Position numbers and translations under genes: made by a program
Part shown: positions 27,085 through 36,937 of the stretch, piece by piece
Layout: each line of letters begins with the position of its first letter
Position numbering within the stretch: position 1 is the first letter of the stretch
Notes under the pieces: model-generated
What the model saw: only the letters and a program-made list of their open reading frames with translations
Databases searched by the model: none
Told to the model about the DNA's origin: nothing
Assembly: GCF_027744825.2 (NCBI RefSeq)
Contig: NC_071336.1
Span: 10,293,001-10,357,000 of the forward strand
Direction of reading: 5' to 3'
From: Synchiropus splendidus
Lineage: Eukaryota > Chordata > Actinopteri > Syngnathiformes > Callionymidae
DNA length: 64,000 nucleotides

Positions 27085-28038
27085 TGTCATGGCTCCGCTT
27101 CCAGGCTCCGAGTCCTGGTTTTGCTTTTTTCCCCTCTGTTCCTTTGGCACACGGCTGGAACCGATTTACCTCTGATGACTTGCCTACAAGAACACCTGGG
27201 CTCCAGCAACGTGTGCCAGACCGTTATATATTGGTTTGTTCCCAGTGTTGTTCTTTGTTTCCATGTTCCTGGTGATGTGTCCACTCGCTCCTGTCTTTTT
27301 TGGACTTCTCGTTCCCCTTGGTAACTCCTGGTTCTCGTGTCTCTCCCTCTCTGTTCAGCTTCTTGTTTTGTGTGCTAGCTAGCTCATTTAACTCCTGGTT
27401 CTCATTGTTTCGGTCTCTCATGCTAGCCAGCTCATTTAACTCCTGGTTGTCATTGTTTCGGTCTCTTATGCTAGCTAGCTCATTTAACTCCCGGTTCTCA
27501 TTGTTTCGGTCTCTCATGCTAGCTAGCTGGTTCTCGTGTCTCTCCCTCTCTGTTCAGCTTCTTGTTTTGTGTGCTAGCTAGCTCATTTAACTCCTGGTTC
27601 TCATTGTTTCGGTCTCTCATGCTAGCCAGCTCATTTAACTCCTGGTTGTCATTGTTTCGGTCTCTTATGCTAGCTAGCTCATTTAACTCCCGGTTCTCAT
27701 TGTTTCGGTCTCTCATGCTAGCTAGCTGGTTCTCGTGTCTCTCCCTCTCTGTTCAGCTTCTTGTTTTGTGTGCTAGCTAGCTCATTTAACTCCTGGTTCT
27801 CATTGTTTTGGTCTCTCATGCTAGCCAGCTCATTTAACTCCCGGTTGTCATTGTTTCGGTCTCTTATGCTAGCTAGCTCATTTAACTCCCGGTTCGGTGA
27901 CGCTTTCAGTTGTTTTCTAGTTTGGTTAATTATTAAATGTTATTTATAATTCCCTCCTGCCTCCTGTGCCTATAACCACTCGCACTTGGGTCCACCACGT
28001 CCTCTATACGTGGCTTTAGCTCCCTTCGTCTCGTGACA
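27085..28038 (+). mobile_element. solo LTR, family member 3, with exact 5-bp target duplication
   Basis: The element begins TGTCATGG and ends CGTGACA, giving TG...CA ends with a short inverted repeat (tgtca/tgaca). It is flanked by GAATC on both sides (27080-27084 and 28039-28043), an exact 5-bp duplication as made by retroviral-type integrases. It shares family blocks acacctgggctccag, gccagaccgtt and gcacttgggtcc with the other copies. A polyadenylation-like ATTAAA lies near 27930. Its 954 bp exceed the other copies (about 565-707 bp) because of the internal minisatellite at 27330-27897. No coding region lies on either side, so it is a solo LTR. Confidence 0.8.
27330..27897. repeat. nested minisatellite: 48-bp units inside a 199-bp higher-order repeat
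   Basis: A 199-bp unit starts at 27330, 27529 and 27728. I see no difference between the first two copies; the third differs at about two positions and is cut short near 27897. Each 199-bp unit holds three 48-bp subunits (first set starting 27374, 27422, 27470) plus a 55-bp spacer with tctctccctctctgttcagc. Subunit junctions carry the palindrome GCTAGCTAGC. Because 48 is a multiple of 3 but 199 is not, open frames on both strands run through one unit and then change frame. This argues against a protein and for recent tandem duplication. Confidence 0.95.
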
Positions 28039-28043
28039 GAATC

Positions 28044-28774
28044 CTTGATGTTGTTTGTTCCAGTGTTAATATTCTGACCTCCTGACTAATATTCTCGTTC
28101 TTTCTATGGTCCAAACTGCAGCTCTTGTAAGGCACAACCAGGCCACACGAGTCAGGATGTGCAGGCAAGATGGTGGCGACAATGCAATGATGGTCATCGA
28201 AGCCATTCAGGGTTGCAGTCGGATGTTACCTTCCAGACATGGAACTACTAGTCACAATTCAGCTTTGTCTTGACAAAAAAGGGTCACCCCGACACTTTAT
28301 GCGGCATGTTCATCTCCATGATGCCGGATTGTGCTACTTGTGTTGCTACTTGTCTTCGATCACTCATCTGCCAGACCAAGTTGACCTCTGCCCAGTCCTG
28401 AATGGACCATCAGTGGTAGACTGAGAACAAACCACTGAGTACCACAGTCATGATGCCTCATCTTGTTTTGGATAACGTGAGAGTGTTCAACATGCCGTGA
28501 CGAACAAATGCCATTGTATGTGTTGTAATGTTTACGCTATATAATGACAATGTGAAACTGTTCGCCATTTTGTATGTGAATGCTTCTAGAAGGCACATGT
28601 CACATTTTAACAAGCCATATCTCACAGCAGGGGTCTCCAACTCAGTCCTCAAAGTTTTTTTTTTTTGATCCAGCCGATCAAGCGATCGATTAATCTTCAA
28701 CCTCAACCTTCAAAGATGAGCATTCTCGCGAGGAGCAAGGACTGTCCCAATTCTTCGGAAGTTAAATTGAGGAA
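28044..28774. other. unassigned non-coding stretch
   Basis: No gene is seen. At about 28628 the text caggggtctccaactc, followed by a T-run, resembles the end of a common fish interspersed repeat (hAT-like start), but no partner end was found. Confidence 0.4.
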
Positions 28775-28876
28775 CAAGATTGAGGAACGGTCCTCAATCT
28801 TGATGACTTTGGGTAGTCATCCAAAAGTTGGATGATTTTCATAAAATAGTTGGAACGTTCCTCAATCTTGAGGAAC
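28775..28876. repeat. cluster of three hairpin-forming inverted repeats
   Basis: Three perfect inverted repeats lie in about 100 bp: caagattgagga / tcctcaatcttg (28775-28786 and 28791-28802, 4-bp loop); gatgact / agtcatc (28802-28808 and 28815-28821, 6-bp loop); and gttcctcaatcttgaggaac (28857-28876, 9-bp arms, 2-bp centre). The gaggaac and cctcaatctt motifs are shared between the first and third hairpins. Degenerate caacctcaacc / ggttgagg motifs at about 28697 and 29170-29200 may be outer arms. This may be the core of a decayed fold-back element. Confidence 0.7.
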
Positions 28877-30736
28877 TGCGCGACCTCTCTCTCAGTATTG
28901 AGGAATATCCAGAATCCTTTGTGTAGTGTCAAGGATGGCGTTGACAACAAAGAGATGGCTACAAATGTATTTTTTTAGTTGGAGATATGAAAGACATAAA
29001 CAGCTGCAGATGTCGCTGATCCTGTAAATGCTCATCCCATCTTCTTCTTCTTCTGAATTGATAGACGGAACGCTGCTTTGGCACAATGCCGCCCCCAACA
29101 GGCAAAAGATGCACCTGCATTCCCCATTTCTAAGGAACAGAATTTTCCTAGAGCCTTGGGCTTGAGGACTGAGGTTGAGGGGTAAAGATTGAGGTTGAGG
29201 AAGGAATAGGTATTCACCCATTGTTTAACCGATCGCGCGTCATCTGAAACAAACTGCAACAAAATGAGAACCAACGGAGTACAGTCTTCAGGCACCTGAC
29301 TAGCTTAACTACGGTATGCGTCCCGCTGTTAAATGTGTCCTTCAGTGGTTTTCATCTGTTCTATGTGACTCTGAAAAAAGTAAAGCCACAGTAAAGCGAG
29401 CTGAGATTGCAATTGGGATAAAGAAGGTAAGGAGGAAGAAGTAAGTTTGATGCAGCAAACTAGAAAGGCCGTTTGAAGAGGATAATCACTGAGGCAGTGT
29501 GGATTCTGATCTTTGAACTCAGTGGAGATGAAATAATGAAGACTATCAAGGTTCTAACCTTCTGAAGGCGTGAGCTCAAAGAAATGAGGATGAACGTTGC
29601 TTTGCGTGGCTTCATCTTTGCCTTCGGTTACTTGAGCGAGTGCAACAGACTGTATCTGTCTCCGTGTAGTTAAGGACACTGTTGTAATGGAAGTTGAGCG
29701 GCTGGGTGCTACTTAGCACCACAGCGTGTGGCTAATGCATGTGGCCTCCAAGGATCGTGGGTGATGTGAGGTTGGTTTTGGCAAGATCAAGGATTGATTC
29801 TCCACTCTGCTGTGTTGTGACCCATTTTAATGATTCTGAGAGTGTGCTCCTGATCTCAACCATGTTATTTACTCAAAAATAAAATCAAATAGTTTATCTA
29901 TCATTTTTTATTTTGTATCACAGTGGTTTGCTGATAGAAATGAGACTGATTATGATTTTTTTTTTAGACATATTGCTGGTAGCTAATGAAAAGCAATTTG
30001 GGATGAGGCAGCACAGAGCAGGAGAGAATGCCTCGTGGTGATGCGGGGTGTTCTGACATCATCACCTACGCTGTCATCCTAATCTCAAGAGAGGCCAGAG
30101 AGCAAGGGAGCACAGCGAGATGCCTGCAGTTGCTGCTGACCCTCTGTGCCCGCCTGACTTCCACTTGGCTCCCAGGGCATCAGAGAGAAAGTGGACAGAC
30201 ACTTGATGAAATTTGTCAGCAACCTCTTGCTATTTGTCTGTCAAAAGTGATGAAGTTTGACTGCTAAGGCAAAATGTACGCAGAAGTCAGTACAGTACAG
30301 TGTGACTGATATTTTTAAATCATTATTATCCATGACTTGGTGAGGAGAGCATGAGCTATCCTCGCAGCTCTGACCTACGCAATAATGTAATGTAATAATA
30401 ATAATAATATTCACAGTAATAATGATGATGATGCTGGTGTGTGAATCAGTGTCATCCACGCAGCAGTAGAATGATCCATGGGGACGTTGGATGACTTGAC
30501 CAAGAAGTAGCATGTAGACTGAAATAAGAAGCGAAGAATAAAAAAAAAACTTAAACAAAAGCTTCATTTTGTGAGTTAAATATTGTAAAAAAGCAAAATG
30601 TTAAATCGCAAGTTATTTCAATGTATGTTTTTAGAATTGAGTTGAATATTCTCAATGTAAATGGACAGTCTTATAAAGTGGTGACTATCTCAGCATCAGA
30701 ACATTTTAAAGTGATTTTAAAAGGCACTTGATCCTC
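28877..30736. other. unassigned non-coding stretch
   Basis: No gene is recognised. The minus-strand frame 28892-29221 (109 codons) has no domain. A degenerate tRNA-like text around 29725-29810 is too weak to call. A (TAA)n/(GAT)n microsatellite lies at 30386-30435. Confidence 0.4.
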
Positions 30737-32520
30737 TCGATGTGGAGGAGCAGCGGCTCCACACCGAGCTCCTCCCGGATGACCGAACTCCTCACCCTAT
30801 CTCTAAGGGTGCGCCCAGCCACCCTGTGGAGGAAACTCATCTCAGCCGCTTGTATCCGCGATCTCATCCTTTCGGTCATTACCCAAAGCTCGTGACCATA
30901 GATGAGGGTGGGAACGTAGATTGATCGGTAAATCGAGAGCTTCGTCTTGTGACTCAGCTCCCTCTTCACCACGACGGTCCGATACAGTGACTGCATCACT
31001 GCTGCCGCTGCACCAACCCGTCTATCAATATCACGCTCGATTTTTACCCTCACTCGAGAACAAGACCCCGAGATACTTAAACTCCGCCACTTGAGGCAAG
31101 AACTCTCCACCGACCTGGAGAGAGCAAACCACCGTGTTCCGGTCGAGAACCATGGCCTCAGACTTGTAGGTGCTGATCCTCATCCCGCTTCACACTCGGC
31201 TGCAAACCGACCGAGCGCATGCTGAAGGTCCCGGTCCGATGAGGCCAGCAGAACAACATTGTCCGCAAATAGCAGAGATGAAATTCTGTGGTTCCCGAAC
31301 CGGATCCCCTCCGACCCCTGGCTACGCCTAGAAATTCTGTCCATAAAAGTGATGAACAGAACCGGTGACAAAGGGCAGCCCTGGCGGAGACCAACATGCA
31401 CCGGGAACAGGTCTGATTTACTGCCGGCAATGCGAACCATGCTCCTGCTCCGGTCATACAAGGAGCGGACAGCCCCTAGCAGAGGGTCCCGCACCCCATA
31501 TTCCCGGAGCACCCCCCACAGGACATCGCAAGGGACACGGTCGAACGCCTTCTCCAAATCCACAAAGCACATGTGGACTGGTTGGGCGAACTCCCATGAA
31601 CCCTCGAGCACCCGATGGAGGGTATAGAGTTGGTCCAGTGTTCCACGACCGGGACGAAAACCACACTGTTCCTCCTGGATCTGAGGTTCGACTATTGGCC
31701 GAAGTCTCCTCTCTAGTACCCTGGAATAGACCTTTCCAGGGAGGCTGAGGAGTGTGATCCCCCTGTAGTTGGAACACACCCTCCGGTCCCCCTTCAGGGA
31801 TTTCAGATACTCCGGACGGATCTCATCCACTCCCGGGGCCCTACCACCGAGGAGCTTACGAACAACCTCGGTGACTTCGGCCCGGGTGATGAGAGAGCCA
31901 TCCGAGTCCTCAGTCCCCGCTTCCTGAGTGGAAGACGTGACGACGGGATTGAGGAGACCCTCGAAGTATTCTTTCCACCACCCGACAACATCACCAGTCG
32001 AGGTCAGCAGTCTCCCCCCCGCTCTGTAAACAGCACTGGTGAGGCACTGCTTCCCCCTTCTGAGGCGACGGACGGTTTGCCAGAATTTCTTCGAGGCCGA
32101 CCAATAGTCCTCCTCCATGGCCTCTCCGAACTCCTCCCAGACCCGAGTTTTTGCCTCCAAGACTGCACGGGAAGCGGCATGCCTGGCCTGCCGGTACACG
32201 TCAGCTGCCTCAGGAGTCCCACAGGCCATCAAGACCCGAAAGGACTCCTTCTTCAGCCTGACGGCATCCCTTACTTTCGGTGTCCACCACCGGGTTCGGG
32301 GATTGCCGCCGCGACAGGCACCGGAGACCTTGCGACCACAACTACGTGCAGCCGCACTGACAATGGAGGAGGAGAACATGGTCCACTCAGACGCCATGTC
32401 ACCTACCTCCCTCGGGATCTGGGAGAAACTCTCCCGAAGGTGGGAGTTAAAGACCCCACGTTCCCAGCAGACCCTCACAATACGTTTGGGCCTGCCCGGT
32501 CTGACCGGCTTCCTCCCCTG
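30737..32520 (-). mobile_element. RTE-like LINE, truncated second copy
   Basis: This is an antisense copy of the LINE found complete at 50152-53458. Reading on the minus strand, it starts at the position matching about 51319 of the other copy (within the sequence after the endonuclease domain) and stops at the position matching about 53178, where text changes abruptly after ctccacatcgagagg. It therefore lacks the endonuclease, 5' UTR, last coding part and 3' tail. Loss at both ends is unusual for simple 5' truncation and implies later deletion or rearrangement. The right end abuts the palindromic repeat fragment at 32545-32582. Confidence 0.9.
30737..32520 (-). pseudogene. LINE reverse transcriptase, broken copy
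   Basis: The main open frame (31180-32478) keeps reverse transcriptase motifs [28 protein letters not shown] and [13 protein letters not shown]. In motif C the usual FADD reads FADN, so one catalytic aspartate is replaced. Compared with the copy at 50 kb it lacks 21 bp near 32458 and 105 bp near 31793, both in frame; the latter removes the motif 0 region before the fingers. A 4-bp loss near 31187 and a further indel near 31050 break the frame, and the C-terminal part continues in other frames to 30737. It has nine residues (around 32320) that the 50-kb copy lacks, so neither copy descends directly from the other. It cannot encode an active enzyme. Confidence 0.9.
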
Positions 32521-32544
32521 CCCCTACTTTTGCTCTTGGCTTTT

Positions 32545-32582
32545 TTAGCTTTAAGTTTTTTCCATTATTTTGTCCAACCCCT
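32545..32582 (+). repeat. one end of the palindromic mini-element family seen at 57.4 kb
   Basis: The text tagctttaag followed by ttccattattttgtccaacc matches the right arm of the element at 57363-57432. The left arm is missing; LINE copy 2 begins 24 bp away on that side, which suggests that deletion or rearrangement removed it. Confidence 0.55.
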
Positions 32583-32587
32583 GTACA

Positions 32588-32685
32588 TGAAACAGAGCTC
32601 ATTGGTGGCGCATAAAGTGCCATCTGGTGGGCTCAGAAAATGTGTGCACTGCTTCATGGTGCAGCCCATCACCACATGATGCGGC
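32588..32685. repeat. short copy of the CATGAAAC fold-back MITE family
   Basis: It contains catgaaacagagctcatt, then gccatctggtgggctcagaa and tgcactgcttcatgg followed by gcagcccatca. These are the arm, centre and opposite arm of the MITE family best seen at 47473-47675. It is short and degraded. Confidence 0.5.
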
Positions 32686-35600
32686 TTCTTTCAGCGGAAA
32701 AAAAAGCAAGTCTACAAGAGTTGGGCTCCAACGAATAAGCCTGCTCACATCATAAACATGAAAGGAAAAACTTGACTTGACTGTAATATATTTTTCAGGT
32801 GAGTCCCACCTAAGTTTGTTTCTCCTACTATGAAGCAGACGTATTCCCAGCTCTCATCGTCGCCAGCTGCACCAACAGATTACTGTTTTTCCGGAGTCCT
32901 GAAGAAGATAAATTCTGATATATGTATGACTGTGGCCAGACAGAAACGGTTTCACTTGGTGGGACAAATTGAAAGTTTTTAGCATATTGAGGTTACGCGA
33001 ATGACCAGTTCAGCTCTGCAGCATGAAAAAGTCAATATGCAGCCCATATTTTTGGCAGAGAGGAGCACAGATAGACAGCACGCACAGGTTGTCAATGCCA
33101 CCAGCTTCCTCTTAATGGCTTTGCTGTCCCCAGACTGTCCCTTTCTCTACACAGGCGTCTTGTGCAGTGCTTATTATATTTCTCTCCCTGACAACTTAAT
33201 TACTACTTTCAGCAAAACACTGACATACAGATCGAAAAACTGCTATCGGGATTTCAGCTGCTTTCTGACAGAGTCTGGTTTATGAGACGTTCCTGGACTC
33301 TTTTGTTTTTCTGCCTTTTGTTTTTCTTCCTCAGTATCACTGTTTATGCCGGCGATATTTATTTATATTGCTTCTGTCTGAGAGGGAAATAAGAAGAGGC
33401 ATAGCCCTGATTACTTTGTGCACCAATTTACAGAACTGAACCGCGCAGACAGTAGAGTTCCTCTTGACCCCAGCCACTTGGAGATCTCATTATGCTATAA
33501 TCTAACTTTTGGGAAAGTAAATATCAGAAATATAGAAGTCTTTACACCAATGTGAGAATAAATAAATAAAATAAATGACAATAAATAAAAGTACACTCGA
33601 GCAACCCTCCTTGTGAATATGAAATATACAGTGTTAGTATGTTTTTTTTTTAATTAATATTCATTCCATACTAGGCGTCATGCATACATAATCAACGCAA
33701 CATCTCCACTGTCCTGGATGTGACTGAAAGGGAGGAGAATGGAGACGAATTAGTTCTGCTCCTTTCTAGTGTACCTGGCTATAGCTGCCTTTCAAATTCA
33801 GGTAAGCCGTGGTTTATTCCTACATATTGAGACATACATTTGTAATATATAAAGAGATCACGATAAAGTAATATAATGTAATATATAAAAAGATTATGTA
33901 TTACTTTTTTTGTAATGTCTTACACGTTTATTCCACTCATAATATGCTGAGCTTTAATCATACATTTATTTTGTTGTTATTATTATTTTTATCTTTTACA
34001 CAATGACACTGTGGTACTGTATAGGGGAATGTGCTGCAGAATAATTCATGAGCATAATCTCTGCAACTATTGCTGCAGTAAGTATCAGATAAGGAAATTG
34101 ACGATTTATACCCTTAAATTCTTTAAACTATGCTAAAACTATGTTCCTTACTGCTTAATTCAGTGATGAAATGTTTGTAAATGTGCTGTGAAATCACAAT
34201 AAAACTGATAGCCATTGATATTCAAGGCGCAGATGGAAGTACTTGTCTTCTTTCCTTTCATGTATCTCTTTTTGCTTCTCAGAGTGATTTTGATTTTTTG
34301 GACATTGACCCTCTCTTCTTTGAAGAATGTGCAAGTCAAAAGTATTCACCTGAGAAAAACTTTTTTTGATCAATCTTGTCCATTACATGTAGTTGAACAT
34401 TACAAAAGACTGCTGAGAGATATCTCATCTAACATAATGATAAGATGAGTTGTTTATTTATTTGTATAGTTTATTCATATTAGCAGTAACACTGATCTGC
34501 ATTCCGTTTTGATTGTTTAATAAAGAACCGTTTGCCTCTCTGTAGTGCCATTAAACACATTTAACTTGCACCCTAGAGTAGAGGAACACAGATACAGGCC
34601 TGAAACGAAAACAATGACTTGTTAAAAATTGAGTGTTGCATAGCCAGTTCTCTTCAGAGACGATGAGATCTCTCCCTCAGTGGCAACAATGTAAACAGCA
34701 AGCAGCCTAAAATAGATTTTTTTTTTTTTTTTGGATAAGAAACAGAGCAATAGAAGCTGAACAAGGATCAGCTTCTGTTGCTCTTTGTATTAAAATACAT
34801 TTCTTCTTTCTTCAGTGTTTTTTTCTTCCCCGATGGGTCTTTCGGCACTTCCACCGCATACATAGTCTTGAATGTCACAGAAGCTAGGTCTCTCACTTTC
34901 AAACTTCTTTTTGGAGAGCCAGACATAAACATTAAGTCCATCGTGTCAGTAGCTGCAGCAAAAAAAGAAAGAAACTCACTGTGAATTTTGCTCTGAAGTT
35001 AACAATATTCCAGTCAAATGACAATTACAGTTTGCCATGGTAAGAAATCGCAGCAGTGATTACATCTCAACATGATGCTAATCTGCACTGGCTATGTGAA
35101 ACGCCAACCGTAAATAGAGTCTGTATGACATTAAGTATTTCAGCTCTTGTTAATGACCCTATCTGAATATACCAAATTGTCTGTCAGAGGTCAGATGCCT
35201 CCCTCGACAGCATCAAGGAAACAAAGGCTGCAGGTTTGGATTGAACACAATGCTGCAAAGGCGTAGTCAGACAACTTCAGGCCCTCGAACCAAATGCTGA
35301 AAACAGACTTCTCTGGTCTGTGACCACTCTTTCCTCCTCCTGCACATTTAAGAAAGAAAAGGAAAAGCAGTTTGGACAAGTCGTAATAAGGAGACATCCT
35401 GAGTCAACAAAAGCCAAACTTAGTGGGGTGGAAGTTTTGTTTCAGCTGAGCTGTTGGCTCAGTCTTCTCTACTGTGCAATAGTCACTGTTCCGCTAAACC
35501 TTTCTGTCATCTCCAGAAGCCTAATATTGTGACCGTATTTGTATTGACCGGCTCCCTCTCCAGGGTGTCCCCCGCCACCACTACTTGGTTGGCTGTTGTG

Positions 35601-36200
35601 CTGAGAAGCTCACAAGAAAATGAACTCACATCACATGAAATCATCAGCATATTTCAACTTGCATAAACTTAAATTGAAATGCATTCTTTTTTTCTTCTGA
35701 AAAACTGTTTATTCATTGAGTAGACATACACATTTTAAACAAGATTACGAGTTATCATATTAGTCCATTCAAACTTAAAATGGAGCATTATTATTATAAG
35801 AAACCAGTCCTTGTAACTGCTAACTGAATACATCTTTGTGGATGCACTTTTATTCTGTCCTGATTTAAAACAAAAAAATAAACAAATAAAATGGAAATGG
35901 TTTTCCGAGCCTGCAAATGCTACTGTACAATGATATGGTGTATTAAAAAATATTTCGAAACCAAGCTAACCACCACTGCTCCTTCTCGTTTGACTGTTTC
36001 CCTCCACATGACACTGAACTGTCAATTTTACACTCTTTCAGGTGGTGAGACAAAGAGAGCGGTGGCTGTAAAGTTTGACAACCATCACTTGAAATATGTA
36101 AAGGTCTCACATTTGACATGTGCATTAAATGCCCAAATGTAGAGGATAAGTGTGTAAATAACTGGGGTCTCGTTGAATTATTCCTAATTGTAATACTCAT
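32686..36200. other. unassigned non-coding stretch
   Basis: No gene is recognised. Simple-sequence patches include an ATAAATAA-rich tract at 33557-33592 and a T-run at 34716-34732. A possible scrap of the SINE-like repeat lies near 35560. Short frames carry no domains. Confidence 0.45.
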
Positions 36201-36510
36201 TGATGTATTTACGTAGCGAAAGCCTGTTGTGCTCTCATTTGCACGGTCTCAGTTTCATATCAGAAAGACTCCAATGGCCACAGTTTGCCGACAGAGTAGA
36301 ATCTCAAATGTTTAAGCCACAGGCTTGGAAAAACAACGCTGAGATATACTATGACATGAGTATGATTATTATATATACATTAAATAATACATTGAATATA
36401 CATTAAATAATCCATTAAAAATGAAATTCACTTTTGCCATAAATATGCTCATGATTTCTGGTTATGTTAGGCCAGCACAGAAGGCCTTGCTGGCCCTGAC
36501 GGCCCGCCAC
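36201..36510 (+). mobile_element. non-autonomous hAT-type element, short deletion derivative
   Basis: This is related, in opposite orientation, to the 859-bp element at 45454-46312. Shared blocks in the same order include cctgttgt.ctctc, gtctcagtttc.tatcagaa, cacagtttgcc, agccacaggct, tggaaaaacaac, gatatactatgaca, tgctcatgatttctggttat and gccagca.agaagg.cttgc. The right end ggcccgccac matches the hAT end up to the last two bases. Its 310 bp against 859 bp arise from several internal deletions. The left end is degraded and no target duplication is clear. Confidence 0.7.
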
Positions 36511-36516
36511 CATATA

Positions 36517-36541
36517 CTGTATATATATATATATATATATT
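36517..36541. repeat. (TA)n microsatellite next to the hAT end
   Basis: About 11 TA units directly follow the right end of the short hAT copy, preceded by catatactg. Slippage here may have erased the element's final bases and duplication. Confidence 0.9.
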
Positions 36542-36717
36542 ACACTTATTACACTTAGCCTGTGTAGAAACATTCCATTTCTTATTGACTCAACCCATCT
36601 TTAAAACAAACACAGCATTGTCTGCAGCCACTTTGTACTGCATGCATAACTGCAGGGCCAACAAACTGCATCTAAGTGAAGAACACCAACTTCCCAACAA
36701 CATTTACAACTAAGTGC

Positions 36718-36937
36718 GCCACCTATGTGGGTTCTGAAAATGAGGTCCTTATCAACCCATCGCTGTTTCATGAAACCTCATTAGCGCATCACTAACCCAT
36801 CACAATGGGCTGATGCGGCTTCATGAAACAGTGTCCTCATTTTCAGGGTCCACAAAATGACTCTGTCTGCACTAAAATCTTTCCATGACACCTCAAAATG
36901 AGGACACTGTTCTACGAACCCATCAGTCCATCAGGTG
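36718..36937. repeat. CATGAAAC fold-back MITE family, one and a half copies
   Basis: A right-arm fragment (gttctgaaaatgaggtcc, then tgtttcatgaaacctcatta) at about 36730-36795 is followed by a short palindromic copy. Its left arm is tgggctgatgcggcttcatg ... cagtgtcctcattttcag (36806-36846) and its right arm, inverted, is ctcaaaatgaggacactgtt...catcagtcca (36891-36930). No protein is encoded. The copy fits the family at 47.2-48.0 and 54.4 kb. Confidence 0.7.

Noticed and set aside
26804..27175. 123-codon plus-strand frame as a cysteine-rich secreted protein
   Set aside because: No signal peptide or known cysteine pattern; it runs across the boundary of the solo LTR at 27085.
27330..27897. CRISPR-like regular repeats
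   Set aside because: Units are tandem without unique spacers, and the 55-bp spacers are identical to each other. The genome is vertebrate.
27224..27949. Repeat protein with a 16-residue unit (RDRNNENQELNELAS) on the minus strand, and matching plus-strand frames
   Set aside because: Both strands are open only because the 48-bp unit is a multiple of 3; the 199-bp unit is not, so each frame breaks at every higher-order junction. It lies inside a solo LTR.
29725..29810. tRNA gene or fresh SINE (tggctaatgcatgtggcc ... aaggattgattctc)
   Set aside because: The A- and B-box likeness is weak, there is no cloverleaf and the spacing is wrong.
31259..32679. Plus-strand frames of 120-200 codons across 31.2-32.7 kb, and minus-strand frames of similar length across 50.3-53.5 kb
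   Set aside because: They are antisense shadows of the GC-rich LINE coding region.
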